Positions 23,684-31,082 of a stretch of DNA of 36,511 nt are shown here, piece by piece. Below the pieces are notes generated by a model. It was not told the origin of the DNA. It saw nothing but the letters and a program-made list of their open reading frames with translations, and searched no databases. Origin of the DNA: Terriglobia bacterium (GTDB lineage Bacteria > Acidobacteriota > Polarisedimenticolia > Polarisedimenticolales > JAIQFR01); assembly GCA_020073205.1 (NCBI GenBank), contig JAIQFR010000064.1, positions 1 to 36,511 of the forward strand, read 5' to 3'. Made by a program: the position numbers and the translations under genes. How positions within the stretch are numbered: position 1 is the stretch's first letter; every line of letters begins with the position of its first letter.

Positions 23684-26359
23684 ATGTCCCCAGGCGATTC
23701 CCTGCTCCAGTACCGGCTCGTCGAGAAGATCGGCGCGGGAGGCATGGGGGAGGTCTACCGCGCCCGCGACACGAAGCTCAACCGCGACGTCGCCATCAAG
23801 GTCCTGCCCGACCTTTTCGCGAACGAGCCCGACCGTCTCGCGAGGTTCACGCGCGAGGCGCAGACGCTCGCCTCCCTGAACCACCCGAACATCGCGCAGA
23901 TCTACGGCCTGGAGGAATCGGGCGACGTGCGGGCGCTCGCCATGGAGCTGGTCGATGGCGAGGAGCTGACCGCGCACATCGCGCGCGGGCCGATGCCGCT
24001 AGCCGAGGCCCTCCCCATCGCGCGGCAGATCGCCGACGCGCTCGAGGCGGCTCACGAGCAGGGGATCATCCACCGCGATCTGAAGCCCGCGAACGTCAAG
24101 GTGCGTCAGGACGGCACGGTGAAGGTGCTCGACTTCGGCCTCGCCAAGGCGATGGACCCGGTGGGCGCGTCGGGCGGGAACGTCATGAACTCCCCCACGC
24201 TCACGGCCCGCGCGACGCAGCTCGGCATGATCCTCGGCACGGCGGCCTACATGGCCCCCGAGCAGGCCCGCGGCAGAGCGGTCGACCGGCGCGCCGACAT
24301 CTGGGCCTTCGGCGTCGTGCTGTACGAGATGCTGGCGGGCCGGCGGGCGTTCGACGGCGAAGACGTCTCCATCACCCTGGCGAGCGTTCTGAAGGAGGAC
24401 GTGGACTGGCAGGCGCTTCCCGCGGATCTGCCGGCGCCGCTGCGCCGGCTGCTGCGCCGCTGTCTCGAGAAGGACCCGCGGCGGCGCTTGAGCGCCATCG
24501 GGGACGCGCGGCTCGAGCTCGACGAGAACGAGCCCCCGGCCGCCCCACCGGCCGCGATGGCCCCGGCCGGCCCGCGATCGATCGGCCTGCCCGCCGCCCT
24601 GGGCATCGCCGCCGTCGCGGTGCTCGCGACGGCGGGCGTCATGCGCCTGCTCTCCCCGGCCGCCGCGCCTTCCGGCTCCGGCGGCCACTCCCATCTCGCC
24701 ATCGCCCTCCCCGACGGCGACGAGTTCACCGACACCAACCGGTTGCCGCTGGCCTTGTCGCCCGATGGCTCCGTGCTGGCCTACGTCGGCCGGCGGGACG
24801 GAAAGCCCCAGCTCTTCCTTCGCAGGCTCTCCGAGATGGATCCGGTCGCGCTGGCCGGCACGGATGGCGCGACCATGCCGTTCTTCTCTCCCAACGGCCA
24901 GTGGATCGCCTTCTTCGCGGAGGGGAGGCTGAAGAAGGTCGCCGTCGACGGCGCGGGACTCCAGGTGATCTGCGGCGGCGCCGCCGATCCTCGGGGCGGA
25001 AGCTGGGGCGCGGACGGCAACATCTACTTCGCGCCGACCAATTTCTCCGGCATCTGGATGGCGCCGGCGTCGGGAGGGGCCGCGACGGAGCTGACCCGGA
25101 CGGATCGTGCCAGTGGCGAGATCAGCCACCGATGGCCGCACGCCCTGCCGGACCGTCGGTCCTTGCTCTACACGATCTGGACCGGTCCGGGCGCGGACGA
25201 GCGGCAGATCGTGGCGCAGTCGATCGCCACGGGTGAGCGCCGCGTGCTCCTGTCCGGCGGCGACACCCCGCGTTACGCGGCCGCCGGCTATCTCCTCTAC
25301 GCCCGCCGTGACAGCCTGTTCGCGGTGCCGTGGCGCCCGTCGCAAACCGACCTCGGCGGCGAGGTGCCCGTCTCGCTTCCGGAGCGTCCCCGTCTCGAGA
25401 ACGAAGGTGCGGCGGACTACGCGGTGGCGAACAACGGCACGCTGGTGTATCTGCCCGGGGGCGCGGCGCGGTACGCCCAGCGGCTGCTCTGGATCGATCG
25501 CGCCGGAAGAACGGAGGCCCTGCCGCTGCCCGAGCGCGTCTCGATCTCGCCGGATGGACGCCAGGCGGCCGTGCAGGTCATGGAGGGGACCACGGGCCTC
25601 TGGCTCTACGACTTCTCGCGCCACACGCTGACGCCGTTCGTGACGAGCGGCGGCAGCAGCCAGGCTCCGGTCTGGACTCCGGACGGCCGGCGCCTCGTCT
25701 ATCGCGGCACCCGCAATGGCCAGCGCAACGTCTACTGGAAGGCGGCCGACGGAACGGGCGACGAAGAGAGGCTGACCACCAAGGAGGGCGTGGTACAGAC
25801 CCCGACCTCGGTCTCGCCCGACGGCCAATGGGCTCTGTTCACGGAGGGGGGCGCCCAGACGCGCGGCGAGACCACCCTGTGGAGGCTTCGTCTGAACGGC
25901 GAACGCACCGCCCAACCGCTGGCCCGGGAGTCGACACGCGCGATCAACGGGCGCGTCTCTCCGGATGGCAAGTGGCTCGCCTACCTGTCGGACGTGTCCG
26001 GCCTGCCGGAGATCTACGTCCAGCCGTTTCCGGGGCCGGGCCCCCGACTGCAGGTTTCGAACGGCGGCGGCACCGAGCCGCTCTGGTCTCGCGACGGCCG
26101 CGAGCTGTTCTACATCCTCGGTGACAAGCTCATGGCGGTGGACGTCGCCTCGGAGCCGGCGCTTGCCACGGGCCAGCCGCACGTGCTGCTCGAGGGTCGG
26201 TTCCGGCCGAACAGCAACGGCAACACCCCCTACGACGTGTCGGCCGACGGGCGCCGCTTCCTGCGCATCCAGCAGGTTCATCCCGACCGCGCGGTGGACC
26301 ACGTGGAAGTCGTCCTCGATTGGTTCGACGAGCTGAAGCGGCTCGCGGCGACGAAGTAA
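23684..26359 (+). CDS. Transmembrane Ser/Thr protein kinase with TolB-like propeller
   Basis: The 891-residue protein has an N-terminal Hanks-type kinase: GAGGMGEVYRA P-loop, Lys39 in VAIKVL, HRDLKPANVK with Asp132, DFG at 150-152, and MAPEQARG in the P+1 region. A single helix at about 300-322 (LGIAAVAVLATAGVMRLL) crosses the membrane. The rest (about 340-885) is a PD40/TolB-like propeller with repeated SPDGxxxAY and TPDGRRLVYRGT strands, outside the membrane. This layout is characteristic of Acidobacteria and relatives and suggests signal transfer from an envelope ligand to cytoplasmic phosphorylation. ATG 23684 is consistent with the usual start MSPGDSLLQYRL. It stands alone as a transcript; the kinase fragment at 19584 is a paralogue. 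Confidence 0.93.
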   Translation: MSPGDSLLQYRLVEKIGAGGMGEVYRARDTKLNRDVAIKVLPDLFANEPDRLARFTREAQTLASLNHPNIAQIYGLEESGDVRALAMELVDGEELTAHIARGPMPLAEALPIARQIADALEAAHEQGIIHRDLKPANVKVRQDGTVKVLDFGLAKAMDPVGASGGNVMNSPTLTARATQLGMILGTAAYMAPEQARGRAVDRRADIWAFGVVLYEMLAGRRAFDGEDVSITLASVLKEDVDWQALPADLPAPLRRLLRRCLEKDPRRRLSAIGDARLELDENEPPAAPPAAMAPAGPRSIGLPAALGIAAVAVLATAGVMRLLSPAAAPSGSGGHSHLAIALPDGDEFTDTNRLPLALSPDGSVLAYVGRRDGKPQLFLRRLSEMDPVALAGTDGATMPFFSPNGQWIAFFAEGRLKKVAVDGAGLQVICGGAADPRGGSWGADGNIYFAPTNFSGIWMAPASGGAATELTRTDRASGEISHRWPHALPDRRSLLYTIWTGPGADERQIVAQSIATGERRVLLSGGDTPRYAAAGYLLYARRDSLFAVPWRPSQTDLGGEVPVSLPERPRLENEGAADYAVANNGTLVYLPGGAARYAQRLLWIDRAGRTEALPLPERVSISPDGRQAAVQVMEGTTGLWLYDFSRHTLTPFVTSGGSSQAPVWTPDGRRLVYRGTRNGQRNVYWKAADGTGDEERLTTKEGVVQTPTSVSPDGQWALFTEGGAQTRGETTLWRLRLNGERTAQPLARESTRAINGRVSPDGKWLAYLSDVSGLPEIYVQPFPGPGPRLQVSNGGGTEPLWSRDGRELFYILGDKLMAVDVASEPALATGQPHVLLEGRFRPNSNGNTPYDVSADGRRFLRIQQVHPDRAVDHVEVVLDWFDELKRLAATK

Positions 26360-26420
26360 CCCGTCAACGGGAATCGTGACTCCCGTCAAGCCGGTGCATC
26401 GCTGCGTCGAAGGCGAGGGC

Positions 26421-26464
26421 TTGACGTCCTCCGAGGCATGATCCATACTTAACCTTATGGTTAA
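26421..26464 (+). promoter_or_regulatory. Leaderless promoter and palindromic operator of the ArsR gene
   Basis: TTGACG (26421-26426) and CATACT (26444-26449) are 17 bases apart, an excellent sigma-70 promoter. Transcription would begin at about 26456-26457, exactly at ATG 26457, and there is no ribosome-binding site, so the mRNA is predicted to be leaderless. The perfect palindrome TTAACC (26449-26454), TTAT, GGTTAA (26459-26464) overlaps the -10 box, start site and first codons, the expected place for an autorepressing ArsR operator. Confidence 0.75.
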
Positions 26465-26786
26465 CTATAGTCGACGTCAGCTCGATCTCACCTTCGGCGC
26501 CCTCGCGCATCCGATCCGCCGCGGAATCCTCGCGCGCCTGTCGTCGGGCGAGGCGACCATCGCGGAGCTCGCCAAGCCCTTCGAGGTTTCGGCACCCGCG
26601 ATCAGCAAGCACATGCGCATTCTGGAGAAGGCCGGCTTGCTTTCGCGGAAGAAGCACGGGCGCGAGCACCGCTGCCGCCTGGAGCAGAAGCGGATGAGGG
26701 AGGCCGAAGCTTGGATCGAGCACCACCGGAGATTCTGGAATGATCGCCTCGACGCCCTCGAGCGCTATCTCGAGGAGAACCCCTGA
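26457..26786 (+). CDS. ArsR/SmtB-family transcriptional regulator
   Basis: The 109-residue winged-helix repressor has LTFGALAHPIRRGILARLSS (helix 1-2), ATIAELAKPFEVSAPAISKHMRILEKAGL (recognition helix region, about 36-64) and the wing RKKHGREHRCRL. A long C-terminal helix follows (EAWIEHHRRFWNDRLDALERYL). The cysteines of metal-sensing ArsR proteins are missing except one in the wing region, so this is the subgroup paired with AHSA1/SRPBCC proteins, where a ligand is unknown. Its start codon lies inside the operator described above, so it should repress itself and its neighbour. One base separates its TGA from the ATG of the SRPBCC gene: a clear two-gene operon. Confidence 0.92.
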   Translation: MVNYSRRQLDLTFGALAHPIRRGILARLSSGEATIAELAKPFEVSAPAISKHMRILEKAGLLSRKKHGREHRCRLEQKRMREAEAWIEHHRRFWNDRLDALERYLEENP

Positions 26787-26787
26787 C

Positions 26788-27264
26788 ATGACCGCCGACA
26801 AGAACACTCCGAACGACACCGATCGCGAGATCGTCATCACTCGCCTCATCGACGCGCCGCGCGAGCGGGTCTTCGAGGCCTGGTCGGAGCCCGCGCGGCT
26901 CACACGCTGGTTCGCGCCGCATCCTTACACACTTCCGCTCTGCGAGATGGACTTCCGTCCCGGCGGCCGCTTCAGGATGGCGATGCGCGCCCCGGAGGGC
27001 GTGGAGCACCCGTTCACCGGTGTCTACCGGGAGATCGTGCCGCCCTCGAGGCTGGTCTGGACGGGGGAATTCCCCTATGGGCCGGTCGATCAGATTCGGA
27101 CGACGGTCACCTTCGAAGAGGAGGGGAAGAAGACCAAGCTGACGGTGCGCCAGACCTTCTCGGCGCTCACCCCGGAGACCGAGCCCCACACCAGGGGGGC
27201 GAAGCAAGGCTGGACCGCGACGCTGGACCAGCTGCAGGCGCTGGCGGAATCGGACGAGCGGTGA
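26788..27264 (+). CDS. SRPBCC/AHSA1-family protein
   Basis: A 158-residue START-like fold protein: TRLIDAPRERVFEAWSEPARLTRWFAP, MDFRPGGRFRMAMRAPEG, GVYREIVPPSRLVWTGEF, and TLTVRQTF-like strands, ending with QGWTATLDQLQALAE. AHSA1 proteins bind hydrophobic ligands in a deep cavity. Pairing with an ArsR regulator is a common bacterial arrangement, and the regulator is thought to respond to the same small molecule or stress (established co-occurrence; mechanism not known). ATG 26788 starts two bases after the regulator's stop and is preceded by CGAGGAGAA inside that gene. The gene converges on the ankyrin gene. Confidence 0.92.
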   Translation: MTADKNTPNDTDREIVITRLIDAPRERVFEAWSEPARLTRWFAPHPYTLPLCEMDFRPGGRFRMAMRAPEGVEHPFTGVYREIVPPSRLVWTGEFPYGPVDQIRTTVTFEEEGKKTKLTVRQTFSALTPETEPHTRGAKQGWTATLDQLQALAESDER

Positions 27265-27321
27265 GGAGCACGCATCGAGGTCGGCGAGGAAGCCGATCCA
27301 CGCTTGCGAGGATCACATGGG

Positions 27322-27358
27322 GTAGCGACGCTCGCCACCTTCCGCCGGACGTCGCTAC
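27322..27358. terminator. Hairpin between convergent SRPBCC and ankyrin genes
   Basis: GTAGCGACG (27322-27330) and CGTCGCTAC (27350-27358) form a perfect 9-bp stem with a 19-base loop. It covers the ankyrin stop codon and lies 57 bases after the SRPBCC stop, so it could serve both strands. No T run is present on either side, which keeps confidence moderate. Confidence 0.4.
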
Positions 27359-28095
27359 GACCGGGTGTTGCTCTCCGGCAGGTAGTCGCCGAGGAAATGC
27401 CACTCCATCCCGTTGCCCCAACCGGCGCCGTGGTCGCTGGTGATCGTGGTCCGCGCTCCCAGGCCGATGCGGTGCGGCGGGAACGCCAGCATCGCGAGGA
27501 TCGCGCCCGGACGCTGGTGCTCGCTCGCCCAGGTGAGCGGCGAGTCGCCGTTCGCGTCGCGGGCCTCGCGGTCGGCTCCGTGGCCGAGGAGGAACCGGAG
27601 GGTCGCCGCGTCGGCGTAGGCGGCCGCGCGATGGAGCGGCGTCTCCCTCTTGGTGCGCACGTCGCGCATGAAGGCGGCGGTCTCCCTGCCCGCAACCGTG
27701 CGCGCGTTCACGTCGGCGCCGTGCTCCACCAGGAGCCGCACCACGTAGAGGAAGTAGGGCCGCCCCGCCTTGGCGAGGGCGTTGTGGAGCGGCGTCTCGC
27801 CGCTCTCTGTCCGGTGGTTCACGTCGGCGCCGTGGAGGATGAGGAAGTCGCAAACCTTCCAGTGCCCGAAGAAGGAGGCATGGCCGAGCTCCTCGTTCAG
27901 GTCGATGCTGCCGAGGTCGCCGCCGGCGGCGAGCACCGCTCGCATGGCGGTGACATCGTTGTAGTAGACGCACCACTGGAGCGGCGTGTACTCGCCTTCG
28001 CGGAGGAGCGCCCGCCAGTCGGGATGCCGCAGGAGCTCCACCATCAGGTCGGTGCGCCCGCGGCGGATTCGATCGAGGAGAGTGGCGGTGTCCAT
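27355..28095 (-). CDS. Ankyrin-repeat protein
   Basis: The 246-residue protein is made of about six ankyrin repeats with the usual TPLHxA and GADVN elements: YTPLQWCVYYNDVTAMRAVL, LGHASFFGHWKVCDFLILHG, ADVNHRT, GETPLHNALAKAG, ETPLHRAAAYADAATLRFLL, and DSPLTWASEHQRPGAIL. There is no signal peptide or membrane helix, so it is cytoplasmic and probably a protein-binding scaffold. ATG 28095 fits; the first 20 residues lead straight into repeat one. It follows the kinase gene (28154) by 58 bases on the same strand, so it may be co-transcribed. Its target cannot be read from sequence. Confidence 0.9.
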   Translation of the reverse strand: MDTATLLDRIRRGRTDLMVELLRHPDWRALLREGEYTPLQWCVYYNDVTAMRAVLAAGGDLGSIDLNEELGHASFFGHWKVCDFLILHGADVNHRTESGETPLHNALAKAGRPYFLYVVRLLVEHGADVNARTVAGRETAAFMRDVRTKRETPLHRAAAYADAATLRFLLGHGADREARDANGDSPLTWASEHQRPGAILAMLAFPPHRIGLGARTTITSDHGAGWGNGMEWHFLGDYLPESNTRS

Positions 28096-28153
28096 CGGTT
28101 GCCTCCGACGTGAGCGCGCAGGCTCGGGTCGGCTCAGCGGGATCCGGGATCGC

Positions 28154-30880
28154 TCAGCGCTCGGCCGCCGGCTCCAGGATCTCGTCGCGGAAGATCGGCC
28201 GTCCCGCCTGCGAAGTCCAGAACCCGTAGAGCGCCGGGGCAGCGATGAAGGCGAGCGCCAGGAGCATCGCCCCCAGATACCAGCCGGCCGGGTGCGGCGT
28301 GAGCGGCATCTGGTCGATCAGCGAGGAGACGCAGAACATGGTCGCGAGGGCCAACAGACCGGCCCGGAACAGGACCAGCCAGAAGATCGCCAGGAAGAGG
28401 AGCGTCGCCACGATGTACCCCGGGATGCTCCCCGAGTCGGGGTAGAGCAGCACCAGCGCCAGCAGAGAGACGGCGACGAGCGCCGGACCGGTGCGTCGCA
28501 GCAGCAGCCGGAAGATCAGAAGCGTCGTCACGGGGAAGATCATCTCCAACAACTGCTGGGTGTGGATGCCAGCAAAGGCCACGAGAGCCGGCACGGTTCC
28601 TCGGAGCGGCTCGAGGGTCCACGCGTTCCAGAGCGGTAGCGCCGGTGCGCCGCCGAGCGCCTCCGGGATACGCATCGAGAGGTGCCCCAGGAGCGTGCCG
28701 AGCGCGCCGGCCGCGCTTCCGATCAGGAGGTCGCGGCCCACCAGGGGATCCCGGAAGCGCCCCTCCAGCACCCTCACCCACGAGACCAGCATCCGCGGCC
28801 AAAGCCGCCGGGCATACGGCTCGACGGCCAGATAGAAGACGTAGGCGAGCCCCACCCGCTGCATGGAGTACGAGAGATGACCGATGAAGAGGTCCAGCTC
28901 GGAGGCCGACGCCACGTGGTGCGCTCCGAGGAACCACGTCATGCGTGCGGCTCCGAGGTAGAGCGCGAGCCGGAGGGCGCCACGCCGGTCTCCCCTGCCC
29001 CGGCGAACGTTCCGTAGCGCCACGATCCCCGCGACGATGACGACGGCGATGAACCAGACGGTGTTGACGAGCCGCCCGACTCGATGCCAGAAGCCTTCCG
29101 GCGGCGGAGGCTCCTCCGCGGGGCGGGTCCAGGGCTCGACGACCCGCAGCGACACCGGTCTCCCGCCGGCCGCGGCCGCCTCGATCCTCAGGTGGATCTC
29201 CGGCTTGCCCGGCCAAGACGCCGTCCAGGCGGCGCGCCGGTCCGCGAAGACCGGCGGAGCCCATTCGGGCTGTGAAGGCGCCAGCGTGGTCGCATCGACG
29301 CCGGTCGCTCGCAGGAGTGGTCCCCAGTCCGGCTCGGCCGGCGCCGGTGCCGGCGTGGCTCGCTCTCCCGGAACGACCAGGAACGAGATCAGGCGTCCAT
29401 CGGGATCGAGACCGACCCGCGCCATTCCAGGCGTAAGGTCCGGAGGATCGGTCAGCCAGTCTCCGATCGTGGCCCCGTTGATCTGCGCCAGCTCCCGCGG
29501 GCTCTCTCGGTACCAGAAGCGAATCCCGCTGGGCGGGGCCGACCGGAGGACGTCCCACCGGTTGACGCCCGCGCCCTCACGGCGGAGCACGTCCTCGAGG
29601 TAGTGCCGATTCGCCTCGAAGGCAAAGAGACTGTCGGCCGGTTTCCGGTCGTGGCCGGCTTGCGCCAGGATTTCCCGCGCGCGCTCTTGCAGGAACTCGG
29701 GAGGCTTGTCCAGCGGGACCATCCCCACGAGTGAGGTGCGCGGCGCCAGCGCGAACACGGCGGCGACGGCCAGGATGAAGACGGCGAGAGCGCCCCAGGA
29801 GAGCGCCGGCGACGCCGCGCCCCGGTCTCCCGCCTCGGCCACCATCTCCGGAGACGGCGTCTCCCCCGCGGCGAGGGCGGCCGCGAGCGGATCGCCGCCG
29901 GGCAGGGCGGCGGCGACCGAAAGGGCCGAGGATGGCCGGCGCGCCGGATCCGCGTCCAGGCAGCGAAGGATGACTCGCTCCACCGCCGGGTCGAACCCCT
30001 CGACCAGGCTGGAAGGAGACGCGGGCGTCGTCTCGGACTGCACGCGCCGCAGCTCGCCGGAGGACGACGCCCTGAAGGCCGGCTTGCCGGTGAACAGCTC
30101 GTACAGGACCAGTCCGAGCGAGTAGAGATCGCTGCGCACGGAGACTTCCCGTCCCGCGAGCTGCTCCGGCGCCATGTAGCCGGGCGTTCCGGAGCGGATC
30201 TCCTCGCCGCCGATCTCCCCGGCGAACCCGGCGAGGCCGAAGTCGGTGATTCGCGCCCGCCCTCGGCCGTCGATCATGACGTTCGCGGGCTTCAGGTCCC
30301 GGTGCAGGACGCCGACGTCGTGCGCGGCCGCGAGTCCGGCGCAGAGCTGCCGCGCGATCTGGATCGCCTTGTCCTTCGGAAGGCGCCCGATCCGGCGCAG
30401 GAGCGATGCCAGGTCCTCGCCGTCTACGTACTCCATCGAGAGGAAATGGTGCCCGTCGGCCTCGCCGGCGTCGTAGATCCGGCAGACGTTGGTGTGGGAG
30501 ACCTGGCGCGCGGTCCGCACTTCATTGAGGAAGCGCTGGAGACGCTCCGGGTCCGCGTCGAACCCCGGCGGCAGGAACTTGAGGGCGACGGGCTGCCCGA
30601 GCCTCAAGTCGTCGGCCCGGTAGACCTCCCCCATGCCCCCCTTGCCCAGCAGGCCCACGATCCGGTAGCGGCCGGCGAGGACGACGCCGGGAACGAACCG
30701 CGCCTCCGCCGGCCCGAAGTGAGACGGGACCGGGCGCCGCGCCGCCGGGCCGGCGCCGCGCTGGAGGTTCTCCGTCGGCAGCGCGGACGAGGGTGAAACC
30801 GCCTGACCGCAGGACCCGCAGAAGCGACTCCCGACAGGGAGGACACTCGAGCAGTTCGGGCAGGTGCTCGGGGCGGACAT
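28154..30880 (-). CDS. Zinc-ribbon Ser/Thr protein kinase with polytopic membrane C-terminus
   Basis: The 908-residue protein begins with a four-Cys zinc ribbon (Cys7, Cys10, Cys21, Cys24: CPNC and CGSC). A Hanks-type kinase occupies about 70-330: GKGGMGEVYRAD P-loop, Lys101, HRDLKPANV with Asp195, DFG 213-215, GTPGYMAPEQ. A transmembrane helix (about 360-379) leads to an extracytoplasmic domain rich in Pro and Trp (about 385-600). The C-terminal third has about eight to ten hydrophobic helices, for example VWFIAVVIVAGIVAL, LLIGSAAGALGTLLG and FLAIFWLVLFRAGLL. This layout recurs in Acidobacteria kinases. ATG 30880 is placed before the zinc ribbon; the longer upstream reading has no matching start. 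The ankyrin gene lies downstream. Confidence 0.9.
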   Translation of the reverse strand: MSAPSTCPNCSSVLPVGSRFCGSCGQAVSPSSALPTENLQRGAGPAARRPVPSHFGPAEARFVPGVVLAGRYRIVGLLGKGGMGEVYRADDLRLGQPVALKFLPPGFDADPERLQRFLNEVRTARQVSHTNVCRIYDAGEADGHHFLSMEYVDGEDLASLLRRIGRLPKDKAIQIARQLCAGLAAAHDVGVLHRDLKPANVMIDGRGRARITDFGLAGFAGEIGGEEIRSGTPGYMAPEQLAGREVSVRSDLYSLGLVLYELFTGKPAFRASSSGELRRVQSETTPASPSSLVEGFDPAVERVILRCLDADPARRPSSALSVAAALPGGDPLAAALAAGETPSPEMVAEAGDRGAASPALSWGALAVFILAVAAVFALAPRTSLVGMVPLDKPPEFLQERAREILAQAGHDRKPADSLFAFEANRHYLEDVLRREGAGVNRWDVLRSAPPSGIRFWYRESPRELAQINGATIGDWLTDPPDLTPGMARVGLDPDGRLISFLVVPGERATPAPAPAEPDWGPLLRATGVDATTLAPSQPEWAPPVFADRRAAWTASWPGKPEIHLRIEAAAAGGRPVSLRVVEPWTRPAEEPPPPEGFWHRVGRLVNTVWFIAVVIVAGIVALRNVRRGRGDRRGALRLALYLGAARMTWFLGAHHVASASELDLFIGHLSYSMQRVGLAYVFYLAVEPYARRLWPRMLVSWVRVLEGRFRDPLVGRDLLIGSAAGALGTLLGHLSMRIPEALGGAPALPLWNAWTLEPLRGTVPALVAFAGIHTQQLLEMIFPVTTLLIFRLLLRRTGPALVAVSLLALVLLYPDSGSIPGYIVATLLFLAIFWLVLFRAGLLALATMFCVSSLIDQMPLTPHPAGWYLGAMLLALAFIAAPALYGFWTSQAGRPIFRDEILEPAAER

Positions 30881-31082
30881 TTCACAGAGTCTACCATGCG
30901 AAGCGAGGGGTTCGGTGGAGCCGCTCACGCCGACGGGACAGACTGCACCCGAGCTCGAGGTCGAGGATCTCGTCGGGGACCCCGGGCTACTGGCGGCGGA
31001 GTTACCGCACGACGATCCAGCGCCGGAGCCTCGCGCATCGAGCGAGGGACGAAAAGCCCCGCCTCGGACCGACGAGCGCGAG

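Noticed and set aside
26367-26386. ACGGGA/TCCCGT hairpin after the kinase-propeller gene
   Set aside because: Six-base stem, eight-base loop and no T run; too weak to call a terminator.
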